Assembly: GCA_035911095.1 (NCBI GenBank)
Contig: JAMHWF010000053.1
Location: 1-64,000 of the forward strand
DNA from: JAMHWF01 sp035911095
GTDB lineage: Bacteria; Pseudomonadota; Gammaproteobacteria; Burkholderiales; Burkholderiaceae_C
DNA length: 64,000 bases
Reading direction: 5' to 3'
Made by a program: the position numbers and the translations under genes. Under the pieces are notes generated by a model. That model saw only the letters and a list, made by a program, of their open reading frames with translations, was not told the origin of the DNA and made no database searches. Shown one piece after another: positions 24,962 through 35,338 of the stretch (the stretch's first letter is position 1; every line of letters starts with the position of its first letter).

Positions 24962-26023
24962 ATGAACCTCTCCCGCCTCGTCCGCCACGGCGCTGCCGCA
25001 CTCGCTGCCGCCTGTCTGAGCCTTGCCGCACAGGCCGCGCCGAAGACGGACTTCAACGTCTGCTGGACGATCTACGCCGGCTGGATGCCCTGGGACTACG
25101 CCGGCACCCAGGGCATCGTCGACAAGTGGGCGAAGAAGTACGGCATCACCATCAAGGTCACCCAGCTCAACGACTACATCGAGTCGATCAACCAGTACAC
25201 CGCCGGCCAGTACGACGGCTGCACCATGACCAACATGGACGCGCTGACGGTGCCCGCAGCCGGCGGCGTCGATTCCACCGCGCTGGTGGCCGGCAGCTAC
25301 TCGAACGGCAATGACGGCATCGTGCTGAAGGGCAAGGGCAAGAAGCTCGCCGACCTGAAGGGCATGAACGTCAACCTGGTCGAGCTCTCGGTCTCGCACT
25401 ACCTGCTCGCGCGCGGCCTCGAGACGGTCAGCCTCGCCGAGAAGGACCTCAAGGTCGTCAACACCTCCGACGCCGACATCGTCGCCGCCTTCGCCACGCC
25501 TGCCGTCAAGGCCGTCGTCGCCTGGAATCCGCAACTCGCCGAGATCGCCGCCACGCCCGACACCAGCCGGGTGTTCGACTCGAGCCAGGTGCCGGGCGAG
25601 ATCATCGACCTGATGGTCGTCAACAGCGCGACGCTGAAGGACAACCCCGCACTCGGCAAGGCCCTGACCGGCGCCTGGTTCGAAGTGATGGCGCTGATGA
25701 AGGCGGGCGACAAGGCCGCGCTCGAGCACATGGCCCAGGCCGGCGGCACCGACCTGGCCGGCTATCAGGCGCAGCTCGCCACGACGGCCCTCTTCCACAC
25801 GCCGGCCGAGATGCTGAGCTTCGTCACCAGCCCCGAGCTGCCGAAGACGATGAAGCGCGTGTCGCAGTTCTCGTTCGACAAGGGCCTGCTCGGCGAAGGC
25901 GCCCGCAGCGCCGACGCGATCGGCGTCGCCTTCCCGGGCGGCGTGGTCAACGGCAACGCCAAGAACACCAAGCTGCGCTTCGACGACAGCTTCCTGCGCC
26001 AGGCCGTCGACGGCAAGCTCTAG
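24962..26023 (+). CDS. ABC transporter substrate-binding protein, urea-carboxylase/guanidine region type
   Basis: 353-residue periplasmic binding protein with a Sec signal peptide (residues 1-26, cleaved after AAQAA). It starts DFNVCWTIYAGWMPWDYAGTQGIVDKWAKKYGI and has the NMDALTVPAAGGVDSTAL segment typical of the binding proteins found beside urea carboxylases (NitT/TauT-like fold). First gene after the riboswitch, so guanidine-induced. The substrate is most likely guanidine or a guanidino compound; family names that say 'urea' come from the older annotation of the carboxylase. The longer open frame upstream covers the riboswitch and is not coding. Confidence 0.9.
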   Translation: MNLSRLVRHGAAALAAACLSLAAQAAPKTDFNVCWTIYAGWMPWDYAGTQGIVDKWAKKYGITIKVTQLNDYIESINQYTAGQYDGCTMTNMDALTVPAAGGVDSTALVAGSYSNGNDGIVLKGKGKKLADLKGMNVNLVELSVSHYLLARGLETVSLAEKDLKVVNTSDADIVAAFATPAVKAVVAWNPQLAEIAATPDTSRVFDSSQVPGEIIDLMVVNSATLKDNPALGKALTGAWFEVMALMKAGDKAALEHMAQAGGTDLAGYQAQLATTALFHTPAEMLSFVTSPELPKTMKRVSQFSFDKGLLGEGARSADAIGVAFPGGVVNGNAKNTKLRFDDSFLRQAVDGKL

Positions 26024-26038
26024 CCCGCGGAGCCCGCC

Positions 26039-26850
26039 ATGCGCCTCGTCAACCGCCGGCCCGAGCGGGCCGGACGGCTGCTGCTGATGCTGCTGCCGTT
26101 CGTCCTGCTCATCGCGGCCTACTTCTTCGGCTCGGCCCAGCGCCTGGCCGACAACCCCGACGACAAGCTGCTGCCGAGCGCCGCGCAGATGGCCGACGCG
26201 GTCGACCGCATGGCCTTCTCCGAGGACCGCCGCACCGGCGAGGTCATGCTGTGGAGCGACACCGCGGCGAGCCTCAAGCGCCTCCTGCTCGGGCTCGGCA
26301 TCTCGGCGCTGGCGGGGCTCTGCCTGGGCATCGCCTCGGGCGTGTTCCCGCTCTTCGGGGCGGCGTTGTCGCCGCTGATGACGATCCTGTCGATGATCCC
26401 GCCGCTGGCGGTGCTGCCGATCCTGTTCATCGTCTTCGGGCTCGACGAGCTGTCGAAGGTGATGCTGATCGTCGTCGGCATCACGCCGATGCTGGCGCGC
26501 GATCTCGAACAGCGGGCGCGCGAGATCCCGCCCGAGATCCTGGTGAAGGCGCAGACGCTGGGCGCGAACAGCTGGACCCTGGTGCTGCGCGTCGTGCTGC
26601 CGCAGCTGCTGTCGAGGCTGCTCGTCTCGCTGCGGCTGCTGCTCGGCTCGGCCTGGCTGTTCCTGATCTCGGCCGAGGCGATCTCGGCCACCGCCGGCCT
26701 GGGCTACCGCATCTTCCTCGTGCGGCGCTTCCTGGCGATGGACGTGATCCTGCCCTATGTCGCCTGGATCACGCTGCTCGCCTGGCTGATGGACTACGGG
26801 CTGCGACGGTTGACGCGCTACGCCTTCCCCTGGTCGGAAGGCGCCAAGGC

Positions 26851-26854
<4 letters not shown>
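26039..26854 (+). CDS. ABC transporter permease, guanidine operon
   Basis: 271-residue NitT/TauT-type permease with six or so membrane helices and the ABC permease coupling segment PEILVKAQTLGANSWTLVLRVVLPQLLSRLL (EAA loop). It starts 16 bases after the binding-protein gene and overlaps the ATPase gene by 4 bases, so it forms one transporter with its neighbours. The lumenal N-terminal stretch (LADNPDDKLLPSAAQMADAV) is usual for this subgroup. Confidence 0.92.
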
Positions 26855-27723
<869 letters not shown>

Positions 27724-27797
27724 GGCCGCGACCCGCGAGACCCGGACACGACACCGGACACGACCCGGACCCCCGACCCCAGATTCGCGAGACACCG

Positions 27798-28580
27798 ATG
27801 ACCGACACCCCGACCTCCATCGTGCCGCCCCCCGCGACGGCCGACGCCAGCGCCCCCGACACCGCCCCGCCCCAGACCCTGCTCTACGAGGAGACCGTGC
27901 CCGGCGGCGGCCACACCTCGTTCGTGCTCAAGCGCGGGGAGCTGCTGCGGCTGACCGACCTGGAAGGCGGCGCCAACGTCAGCCTGATGCTGCTCAACGC
28001 CGCCCGCCCCAGCGAGCGCCTGAACCTGCCCGACACGCTGAAGGGCCAGCACACGGCCAAGCTGACCGCCGGCCACTGCCTCTATTCCGACATGGGCCGC
28101 GTGCTGGCCGCGATCACCGCCGACAGCTGCGGCTGGCACGACCCCTTCGGCGGCGTGCTCGACGCCGACGAGGTGCGCGAGAAGTACGGCGCCGGCCGCT
28201 ACCAGGAGCTGCGCAACGGCTACTTCCGCAACGGCGTCGACAACCTGCTGGTCGAAATGGGCAAGTGGAACCTGAACCTGCAGGACCTGCTGATGGTGCT
28301 CAACCTGTTCAGCAAGGTCACGGTCGACGCCGAAGGCGGCTTCCGCTTCCACCCGGGGCACTCGAAGCCCGGCGACCACGTCGAGCTCTACGCGCCGATG
28401 GACACGCTGGTCGTGCTGACCGCGCTGCAGCACCCGATGGACCCGGCGCCGCGCTACGCGCCGAAGCCGGTGCAGCTCTCTTGGTTCCGCCCGCCGGGCG
28501 ACGCCATCGCCGCCGCCTGCCGCGCCTCGCGCCCGGAGAACGGCCGCGCCTTCCACAACACCGAACGGCTCTTCCTGTGA
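27798..28580 (+). CDS. DUF1989 protein UAAP1, putative carboxyguanidine deiminase subunit
   Basis: 260-residue DUF1989 protein, the longer of the pair formerly called urea carboxylase-associated proteins. Together such pairs (CgdAB) deiminate carboxyguanidine, the carboxylase product, to allophanate and ammonia. Visible landmarks: ETVPGGGHTSFVLKRGELLRLTDLEGGANVSLMLLNA, the DSCGWHDPFGG segment holding likely metal or catalytic Cys/His residues, and the C-terminal LTALQHPMDPAPRYAPKPVQLSWFR. ATG at 27798 is chosen; an alternative frame opening earlier overlaps the ATPase gene. Which subunit name (CgdA or CgdB) applies I cannot say from sequence alone. Confidence 0.85.
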   Translation: MTDTPTSIVPPPATADASAPDTAPPQTLLYEETVPGGGHTSFVLKRGELLRLTDLEGGANVSLMLLNAARPSERLNLPDTLKGQHTAKLTAGHCLYSDMGRVLAAITADSCGWHDPFGGVLDADEVREKYGAGRYQELRNGYFRNGVDNLLVEMGKWNLNLQDLLMVLNLFSKVTVDAEGGFRFHPGHSKPGDHVELYAPMDTLVVLTALQHPMDPAPRYAPKPVQLSWFRPPGDAIAAACRASRPENGRAFHNTERLFL

Positions 28581-28591
28581 CGAGGCCCGCG

Positions 28592-29242
28592 ATGACCGCA
28601 TCGACCCACACCCTGACTCCGAGCGACCGCCAGCCGCAGGACGCGTCCTTCCGCCACGTGATCCCCGCCGGCGAGCCCTACCTGTTCGACCTCAAGGCAG
28701 GCCAGACCCTGCGCCTGCTCGACCTCGAAGGCAACCAGGCCGTCGACACCCTGTTCTACAGCGCCGCCAACCCGCGCGAGCGCTATGACCCGCAGCGCAC
28801 GATGCGGCGCCAGAACAAGGTGTACCTGACGACCGGCACGGTGCTGTATTCGAACCTCGGCCGGCCGCTGCTGACGATCGTCGCCGACACCTGCGGCCGC
28901 CACGACACGCTGGGCGGCGCCTGCGCGCAAGAGAGCAACACCGTGCGCTACGCGCTCGGCAAGCGCTACATGCACAGCTGCCGCGACAACTTCCTCTGCG
29001 CCTGCCTGCACGACGGGCGGCTCGACAAGAAGGACGTCGGCGCGAACATCAACTTCTTCATGAACGTGCCGGTCACGCCCGAAGGGGGCCTCACCTTCGA
29101 GGACGGCATCTCGGCGCCCGGCAAGTACGTCGAGCTGCGCGCGGAGACGGACGTGATCGTGCTGATCTCGAACTGCCCGCAGCTCAACAACCCCTGCAAC
29201 GGCTGGAACCCGACGCCGGCCGAAGTGCTGGTCTGGGACTGA
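28592..29242 (+). CDS. DUF1989 protein UAAP2, putative carboxyguanidine deiminase subunit
   Basis: 216-residue DUF1989 protein, paralogous to the preceding gene and 11 bases downstream of it. It shows the well-conserved core LRLLDLEGNQAVDTLFYSA, YLTTGTVLYSNLGRPLLTIVADTCGRHDTLGGACAQESNTVRYAL and MHSCRDNFLCACLHDGRLDKKDVGANINFFMNVPVTPEGGLTFEDGISAPGKYVELRAE. The DTCGRHD motif aligns with DSCGWHD in the partner, marking the shared active-site region. It acts with UAAP1 on the carboxylase product. Confidence 0.88.
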   Translation: MTASTHTLTPSDRQPQDASFRHVIPAGEPYLFDLKAGQTLRLLDLEGNQAVDTLFYSAANPRERYDPQRTMRRQNKVYLTTGTVLYSNLGRPLLTIVADTCGRHDTLGGACAQESNTVRYALGKRYMHSCRDNFLCACLHDGRLDKKDVGANINFFMNVPVTPEGGLTFEDGISAPGKYVELRAETDVIVLISNCPQLNNPCNGWNPTPAEVLVWD

Positions 29243-29360
29243 GCCCCACGCAGGTCCTTCGCCAGCCCGCCCGGCCGGCGACCGAAACGAACCGCCCGTG
29301 GACGACCACGGCGCGCACTGCCTCTCGGCGGGACGACCCGCCATCGACGAGAGCCCCACG

Positions 29361-32300
29361 ATGTTCACCAAGCTCCTGATCGCCAACCGCGGCGCGATCG
29401 CCTGCCGCATCCTGCGCAGCCTGCGCGCCCTGGGCGTGCAAGGCGTCGCCGTCCACGCCGAGGCCGACACCGCCAGCCTGCACGTGCAGCAGGCCGACGA
29501 GGCGCTGAGCCTGGGCGCCGGCCCCGCCGCACAGACCTACCTCGCGGTCGACAAGATCCTCGCCGCCGCGCGCGCCAGCGGCGCCGGCGCGATCCACCCC
29601 GGCTACGGCTTCCTGTCCGAGAACGCGGCCTTCGCCGAAGCCTGCGAGGCCGCCGGCATCGCCTTCGTCGGGCCGACGCCCGAGCAGCTGCGCCTCTTCG
29701 GCCTCAAGCACACGGCGCGCGCGCTGGCGCGCGAGCAGGGCCTGCCGATGCTCGAAGGCAGCGAGCTGCTGGCCGACGTGGCGGCGGCGCTGGCGGCCGG
29801 CGCCGCGGTGGGCTACCCGGTGATGCTGAAGAGCACCGCCGGCGGCGGCGGCATCGGCATGCGGGTGTGCCGCAGCGATGCCGAGCTGGCCGAGGCCTTC
29901 GACAGCGTCCAGCGCCTGGGGCGCAACAACTTCGGCGACGCCGGCGTCTTCGTCGAGAAGTACATCGAGCGCGCGCGCCACCTCGAGGTGCAGGTCTTCG
30001 GCGACGGGCGCGGCAGCGTGCTCGCGCTCGGCGTGCGTGACTGCTCGGTGCAGCGGCGCAACCAGAAGGTGCTCGAGGAGACACCGGCGCCGAACCTCCC
30101 CGAGGGCGTCGCCGATGCGCTCTGCGAGGCCGCGATCAAGCTGGCGAAAGCCGTCGCCTACCGCAGCGCCGGCACGGTCGAGTTCGTCTACGACGACGCG
30201 GCCGGGTGCTTCTACTTCCTCGAAGTGAACACGCGGCTGCAGGTCGAGCACGGCGTGACCGAGCAGGTCTGGGGCGTCGACCTGGTGCGCTGGATGGTCG
30301 AGCTGGCGGCCGGCGAGCTGGCGCCGCTGGCCGAGCTGGCGCGCGGCCTCGCGCCGCGCGGCCACGCGATCCAGGCGCGGCTCTACGCCGAGGACCCGGG
30401 CCGCGGCTTCCAGCCCAGCCCCGGCCTGCTGACGCAGGCCGACTTCCCCACCGCCGACGGCCGCGGCCTGCGCATCGACACCTGGGTCGAGGCGGGCTGC
30501 CAGATCCCGCCCGACTTCGACCCGATGATCGCCAAGCTGATCGCCTGGGCGCCGGATCGCGAAGGGGCGCGCCTCGCGCTCGACGAGGCACTGGCCGCGA
30601 CCGCCCTCTACGGCGTCGAGACCAACCTCGGCTACCTGCGCCAGATCCTCGCCGACGCGCCCTTCGCCAGCGGCCGGCCCTGGACGCGCTGCCTCGAACG
30701 CCTGGTCTACCGCGCCGCGACGGTCGAGGTGGTGGCCGGCGGCACCCAGACCACGGTGCAGGACTGGCCCGGGCGGCTCGGCTACTGGGCGGTCGGCGTG
30801 CCGCCCTCGGGGCCGATGGACGACCGCGCGCTGCGCCTGGGCAACCGCCTGCTCGGCAACGACGAAGGCGCGGCCGGCCTCGAAGTGACGATGAGCGGGC
30901 CAATCCTGCGCTTCCACGCCGCAGCGCTCGTCGCGGTGACCGGCGCGCCGATCCCGGTCGAGCTCGACGGCGAGGCGCAGGCCATGGACACGGTGCTCGC
31001 GGTGCCGGCCGGTGCGACGCTGCGCCTGGGGACGATCGCCGGCGCCGGCGCGCGCAGCTATCTCTGCCTGCGCGGTGGCCTGCAACTGCCCGACTACCTG
31101 GGCAGCAAGAGCGCGTTCACGCTCGGCCGCTTCGGCGGCCACGGCGGGCGGGCGCTGCGGCCGGGGGACGTGCTGCACCTGGCCGCGGCAGATGCGGCAT
31201 CCGCGGCGCCGGGTCCGAACGACGGTGTCGCCCGGGTCGGCTCACGGCTGCCGGAGGCGCTGACCACCGCCCTGCCCCCTGTGCGCACGCTGCGCGTGAT
31301 CTACGGCCCGCACGGTGCGCCCGAGTACTTCACCCCGGCCGCCATCGAGACCTTCTTCGCCGCCGAGTGGGAGGTGCACTTCAACTCCAGCCGCACCGGC
31401 GTGCGCCTCGTCGGGCCGAAGCCCGAATGGGCGCGCGAGAGCGGCGGCGAGGCCGGGCTGCACCCGTCGAACATTCACGACAACCCCTACGCGGTCGGCG
31501 CCGTCGACTTCACCGGCGACATGCCGGTGATCCTCGGGCCGGACGGGCCGAGCCTCGGCGGCTTCGTCTGCCCGGTGACAGTGATCGAGGCCGACCTCTG
31601 GCAACTCGGCCAGCTGAAGGCCGGCGACAGTCTGCGCTTCGTGCCGGTGGACCTTGCGACGGCGCGCGCACTGGCGCGTGCCCGGGCCGAGGAGAGCCGC
31701 ACGCTGCGGCCTGCGGCAGCGCCCGGGGTGGACGACGCGACGCCTGCGCCACTCGCCGCCGCCCCGCTCGCCCCGACCCTCGCGTCGGCCCTCACGTCGC
31801 CGATCGTCCTCGACCTCGGCGCCGACGACCGGCGCCTCGTCGCCCGACTCTCCGGCGACACCCACCTGCTGCTCGAGGTCGGCGCGCCCGAGCTCGACCT
31901 GGTGCTGCGGTTTCGCGTCCATGCGCTGATGCAGGCGCTCGAAGGGCTGGCGCTCGACGGCGTCGTCGACCTGACGCCCGGCATCCGCTCGCTGCAGGTC
32001 CACTACCGACCCGAGACGCTGCCGCTCGCGCGGCTGCTCGACGCCGTTGCCAGCCGATGGGACGCCGTCTGCGCGGCGCGCGACCTCAGCGTGCCCTCGC
32101 GCACCGTGCACCTGCCGCTGTCCTGGGACGACCCGGCCTGCCAGCTGGCGATCGAGAAGTACATGACGACGGTGCGCAAGGACGCGCCCTGGTGCCCGAG
32201 CAACCTGGAGTTCATCCGACGCATCAACGACCTGCCCGACCTCGACGCGGTGCAGCGCACGGTCTTCGACGCGCGCTACCTGGTGATGGGCCTGGGCGAC

Positions 32301-33044
32301 GTCTACCTGGGCGCGCCGGTCGCGACCCCGCTCGACCCGCGCCACCGCCTGGTGACGACCAAGTACAACCCGGCGCGCACCTGGACCGCCGAGAACTCGG
32401 TCGGCATCGGCGGCGCGTACATGTGCGTCTACGGCATGGAAGGGCCCGGTGGCTATCAGTTCGTCGGCCGCACCCTGCAGATGTGGAACCGCTGGCGCGA
32501 GGTGCCGGCCTTCGACAGCAAGCCCTGGCTGCTGCGCTTCTTCGACCAGATCCGCTTCTACCCGGTGTCGGCCGAGGAGCTGCTGCGCATCCGGCGCGAC
32601 TTCCCGCTCGGCCGCTACCCGCTGCGCATCGAGCCGGGCGAGCTGGCGCTGGCCGACTACCAGGCCTTCCTCGCACGCGAGGCCGAGGGCATCGCCGCCT
32701 TCCGCGCGCAGCAGCGCGCCGCCTTCGACGCCGAGCGCGAGCGCTGGATCGCGACCGGCCAGGCGCACTTCGAGAGCGAGGAGGCGCCGGCCGAGCGCGG
32801 CGACGAGCCCCCGCTCGCCGCCGGCCAGGTCGGCGTCGAATGCCCGCTCGCCGGCAACCTCTGGCAGGTGCGTGTCGGCCAGGGCACGCGGGTCGACGCG
32901 GGCGAGGTGCTGCTCGTGCTCGAGTCGATGAAGATGGAGATCCCGGTCGCCGCACCCTGCGCCGGCCTCGTGCGCGAGCTGCGCGTGCAGCCGGGGACGG
33001 CGGTGCGGGCGGGGCAGTGCGTGGTGGTGATCGAGGAAGGCTGA
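29361..33044 (+). CDS. Biotin-dependent guanidine/urea carboxylase
   Basis: 1227-residue multidomain carboxylase. The N-terminal biotin carboxylase (1-450) starts FTKLLIANRGAIACRILRSLRALG and includes the ATP-grasp motif KSTAGGGGIGMRV and the FLEVNTRLQVEHGVTE segment. A KipA/KipI-like carboxyltransferase region follows (about 460-1070; GYWAVGVPPSGPMDDRALRLGNRLLGN and KYNPARTWTAENSVGIGGAYMCVYGMEGPGGYQFVGRT). The C-terminal biotinyl domain has LESMKMEI with the biotinylated Lys1191. Urea carboxylase and guanidine carboxylase share this layout. The riboswitch and the adjacent DUF1989 pair point to guanidine as substrate. The allophanate hydrolase that would finish the pathway is not encoded next to it. 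Confidence 0.93.
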   Translation: MFTKLLIANRGAIACRILRSLRALGVQGVAVHAEADTASLHVQQADEALSLGAGPAAQTYLAVDKILAAARASGAGAIHPGYGFLSENAAFAEACEAAGIAFVGPTPEQLRLFGLKHTARALAREQGLPMLEGSELLADVAAALAAGAAVGYPVMLKSTAGGGGIGMRVCRSDAELAEAFDSVQRLGRNNFGDAGVFVEKYIERARHLEVQVFGDGRGSVLALGVRDCSVQRRNQKVLEETPAPNLPEGVADALCEAAIKLAKAVAYRSAGTVEFVYDDAAGCFYFLEVNTRLQVEHGVTEQVWGVDLVRWMVELAAGELAPLAELARGLAPRGHAIQARLYAEDPGRGFQPSPGLLTQADFPTADGRGLRIDTWVEAGCQIPPDFDPMIAKLIAWAPDREGARLALDEALAATALYGVETNLGYLRQILADAPFASGRPWTRCLERLVYRAATVEVVAGGTQTTVQDWPGRLGYWAVGVPPSGPMDDRALRLGNRLLGNDEGAAGLEVTMSGPILRFHAAALVAVTGAPIPVELDGEAQAMDTVLAVPAGATLRLGTIAGAGARSYLCLRGGLQLPDYLGSKSAFTLGRFGGHGGRALRPGDVLHLAAADAASAAPGPNDGVARVGSRLPEALTTALPPVRTLRVIYGPHGAPEYFTPAAIETFFAAEWEVHFNSSRTGVRLVGPKPEWARESGGEAGLHPSNIHDNPYAVGAVDFTGDMPVILGPDGPSLGGFVCPVTVIEADLWQLGQLKAGDSLRFVPVDLATARALARARAEESRTLRPAAAPGVDDATPAPLAAAPLAPTLASALTSPIVLDLGADDRRLVARLSGDTHLLLEVGAPELDLVLRFRVHALMQALEGLALDGVVDLTPGIRSLQVHYRPETLPLARLLDAVASRWDAVCAARDLSVPSRTVHLPLSWDDPACQLAIEKYMTTVRKDAPWCPSNLEFIRRINDLPDLDAVQRTVFDARYLVMGLGDVYLGAPVATPLDPRHRLVTTKYNPARTWTAENSVGIGGAYMCVYGMEGPGGYQFVGRTLQMWNRWREVPAFDSKPWLLRFFDQIRFYPVSAEELLRIRRDFPLGRYPLRIEPGELALADYQAFLAREAEGIAAFRAQQRAAFDAERERWIATGQAHFESEEAPAERGDEPPLAAGQVGVECPLAGNLWQVRVGQGTRVDAGEVLLVLESMKMEIPVAAPCAGLVRELRVQPGTAVRAGQCVVVIEEG

Positions 33045-33090
33045 GGCGCCCTTCACCCGGGCAGTGTCTGCAACGGCTCTTGCCCGTGCG

Positions 33091-33567
33091 TCAGCGGACC
33101 GACCCCGGCCACACCGGTATCGAAAGCTGCAGGCCCCAGACGAAGATCAGCCACGAGCCGGCAGTAAGCGCAGTGGCCGTCGCCAGCGCCTCGCCCCAGC
33201 GGAACTCGTCGCCGCCGAGCGCTGCGACAACGACGGCCAGCGGCAGCGCGACGAAGATGCCGTAGCGCGGCAGCGTGAAGCCGAAGGCCGCGACCGCGAG
33301 GCAGACGAACAGCAGCGGCCGCCAGGCGGTCGGCCCGAGCCGTGCCGCCTCGCCGTCCTCACTGCGGCCTTCACGGCGGCCCAGCCCGCGCCACATGCCG
33401 GCCGCGCCGAGCAGGGTCAGGATCACGCCCAAACCGAAGGGGAAGTAGCCCGGCCCCGGCTCGGCCGAGTTGCCGAAGGGGTAGTGCCAGGCGGCGATCG
33501 CGAAGACCGCGCCGATCGCGAGGAACATCGCCCCGGACCAGAAGTCTCGCGCGCTGCGGATCGTCAA
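33091..33567 (-). CDS. tctB: Tripartite tricarboxylate transporter small subunit TctB
   Basis: 158-residue protein with four membrane segments and the TctB pattern: N-terminal TIRSARDFWSGAMFLAIGAVFAIAAWHYPFG, then PGPGYFPFGLGVILTLLGAAGMWRG, and a C-terminal pair of helices ending FVWGLQLSIPVWP. No ATG fits; TTG at 33567 has AGGAGA 7 bases upstream and begins exactly where the family does. It ends 46 bases from the carboxylase stop (convergent). Its partner tctA is 8.6 kb away on the same strand, with the guanidine operon between them. Confidence 0.88.
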   Translation of the reverse strand: MTIRSARDFWSGAMFLAIGAVFAIAAWHYPFGNSAEPGPGYFPFGLGVILTLLGAAGMWRGLGRREGRSEDGEAARLGPTAWRPLLFVCLAVAAFGFTLPRYGIFVALPLAVVVAALGGDEFRWGEALATATALTAGSWLIFVWGLQLSIPVWPGSVR

Positions 33568-33773
33568 CAAGCTGTCTCCTGTGTCGCTGGGCGCTCGCGG
33601 GCCGCTTCCGATGCACCGCCACTTCGCGCGACAACGGGAAGACAACCCTGACCGATACGGGATTCCCGCCCCGGTCAGCGGGCCGTGGGATTGTAGGCAG
33701 GGCCACCCGGTCCGCTGGCGCGCGGGCCGCGGCGGCCGTGCCCCCGCCATCCGGCCACCAGCCACCGGCGGCG

Positions 33774-34652
33774 TCAGGGCTCGGCGGAGGCCGCCGGCGC
33801 GCGCTGGTCGAGCCGTGTGCTCATGCGGAACACGTCGGCATGGCAGGAGTCGATGCAGGCGCCGCAGTTGAGGCAGTCGCCCGACAGGATCAGCGTGCTG
33901 CCCTTGCCCTTCAGCGCCGGCACGATCACGTGCGGCTCGGGGCAGATGTTGAAGCAGGCGCCGCAGTCGTCGCAGGCGCTGCGCCTGGCGGCCGCGACGC
34001 GGGTGAACGAGCCCTTGCCGACCAGCCCGTAGAACGCGCCCATCGGGCACAGGTGGCTGCACCAGCCGCGCCGCGTGACGAACAGATCGATCAGGAAGAC
34101 GGCGAGGATGACGAGCCAGCCCAGCCCGATGCCGGAGATGAAGGCGCGCTGCAGCAGCGTCACCGGGTTGATGAACTCCCAGGCCATGGTGCCGGTCACC
34201 GCCGAGGCGATCAGCACGCCGCCCAGGATGTAGAGCCGGGTGCGCCGGTGCAGCTTGCGGTCGCGGTTCAGGCCGGTCTTCTCGCGCAGCCACTGGGCGG
34301 TGTCGGTGACGACGTTGACAGGGCAGATCCAGCCGCAGTAGGCCCGCCCGCCCACCAGCAGGTAGAAGACCAGGATCAGGCCCGCGCCGATGAGCGCCGG
34401 CGCGCCGAGCATCCAGCCCGCGGCCAGGCCCTGGGCGGCGATGAAGGGGTCGGAAAGACCGATCACGCCGGCGATGTTGCTCGACGCGAAGTTGCCGCGC
34501 ACCAGCCAGAGGCCGAGCCAGGGCCCGGCCATGAACAGCCCGAGCGCGGTGAACTGGCTCGCGCGCCGCAACAGCCACCACTTGTGCGCGGCCCACCAGC
34601 CGCGGGCCGCCATCGAGCCGCGGCGGTGCTCGCCGACGAGCGGGCCGATCAC
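33774..34652 (-). CDS. mauN: MauN, NapH-like ferredoxin-type membrane protein
   Basis: 292-residue inner-membrane protein with four to five helices, the CGWICP and CSHLCPMGAFYG motifs typical of NapH/NosR-type proteins, and a C-terminal pair of 4Fe-4S motifs (CDDCGACFNICP and CLNCGACIDSC). In mau clusters MauN, with MauM, is thought to pass electrons in methylamine dehydrogenase maturation but is not always essential. It overlaps mauM by 4 bases and closes the mau operon. Confidence 0.9.
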   Translation of the reverse strand: MIGPLVGEHRRGSMAARGWWAAHKWWLLRRASQFTALGLFMAGPWLGLWLVRGNFASSNIAGVIGLSDPFIAAQGLAAGWMLGAPALIGAGLILVFYLLVGGRAYCGWICPVNVVTDTAQWLREKTGLNRDRKLHRRTRLYILGGVLIASAVTGTMAWEFINPVTLLQRAFISGIGLGWLVILAVFLIDLFVTRRGWCSHLCPMGAFYGLVGKGSFTRVAAARRSACDDCGACFNICPEPHVIVPALKGKGSTLILSGDCLNCGACIDSCHADVFRMSTRLDQRAPAASAEP

Positions 34653-35338
34653 GTCTCGCGCCCGGCGCGGTTGCGCCCCGGCCCGCCCAGGCCGAGGTCA
34701 CGCGGCAGCACGCGGATCGCGGCATGGCCGAGCACGCAGTGCTTCTCGCAGGTGCCGCAGCCGGTGCACTTGTCGGTATGGACCACCGGCAGTTCGACGT
34801 TGCGGCCGTTCAGCTTGCCGCGCTCGAGCGTGATCGCCTCGTCGCGGATCGGGCAGACGCGCCAGCAGATGCCGCAGGTCAGGCCCTTGAAGTTCAGGCA
34901 GGTCTCGTGGCCCACCAGTACCGCCACGCCCATGTCGGCGCTGCGGATGTCGGGGATCTCGCGGTCGAGCGCGCCGGTCGGACAGGCGCGGGCGCAGGGC
35001 ACGTCCGGGCACATGAAGCAGGGCGTCTCGCGCGGCGTGAAGAACGGCGTGCCGACCGCGGCCTCCTGCCCCCACTTGGCCAGCGAGAGGGTGTCGTAGG
35101 GACAGGCCTGCACGCACAGGCCGCAGTGCACGCAGGCGGAGAGGAACTCGTCCTCCGGCATCGCGCCGGGCGGGCGGATCGCCCGCGCGTCAGCGCGGCT
35201 GGCCGACTGGACGAGCGCGGCCAGCGAGAAGCCGGCCAGGCCGGTCGCGCCGGCGGCACGCACCGCATCGACCATCACCGCGCGGCGCGCCGGCTGCTCA
35301 GGGGCGCCCTTGGCGCTCTTGGGTGGGTTCTGGCTCAT
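34649..35338 (-). CDS. mauM: MauM, NapG-like ferredoxin-type protein
   Basis: 229-residue protein with several cysteine clusters for 4Fe-4S centres: CVHCGLCVQACP, CFMCPDVPCARACP, CGICWRVCP and CTGCGTCEKHC. An N-terminal twin-Arg-like stretch (ARRAVMVDAVRAAGATGLAGFSLAAL) suggests export or membrane attachment. The ATG at 35338 overlaps the mauG stop (ATGA); a longer open frame upstream lies inside mauG. It works with MauN in methylamine dehydrogenase biogenesis or electron flow. Confidence 0.9.
   Translation of the reverse strand: MSQNPPKSAKGAPEQPARRAVMVDAVRAAGATGLAGFSLAALVQSASRADARAIRPPGAMPEDEFLSACVHCGLCVQACPYDTLSLAKWGQEAAVGTPFFTPRETPCFMCPDVPCARACPTGALDREIPDIRSADMGVAVLVGHETCLNFKGLTCGICWRVCPIRDEAITLERGKLNGRNVELPVVHTDKCTGCGTCEKHCVLGHAAIRVLPRDLGLGGPGRNRAGRET

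Noticed and set aside
29361..33044. Calling the carboxylase a urea carboxylase of urea metabolism
   Set aside because: The ykkC riboswitch, the DUF1989 pair and the lack of allophanate hydrolase fusion argue for guanidine as the main substrate. The 'urea' label is a legacy family name.
33058..33086. CGGGCA/TGCCCG inverted repeat as a bidirectional terminator between the carboxylase and tctB
   Set aside because: Only six pairs with a 17-base loop and no T-run; too weak in GC-rich DNA.
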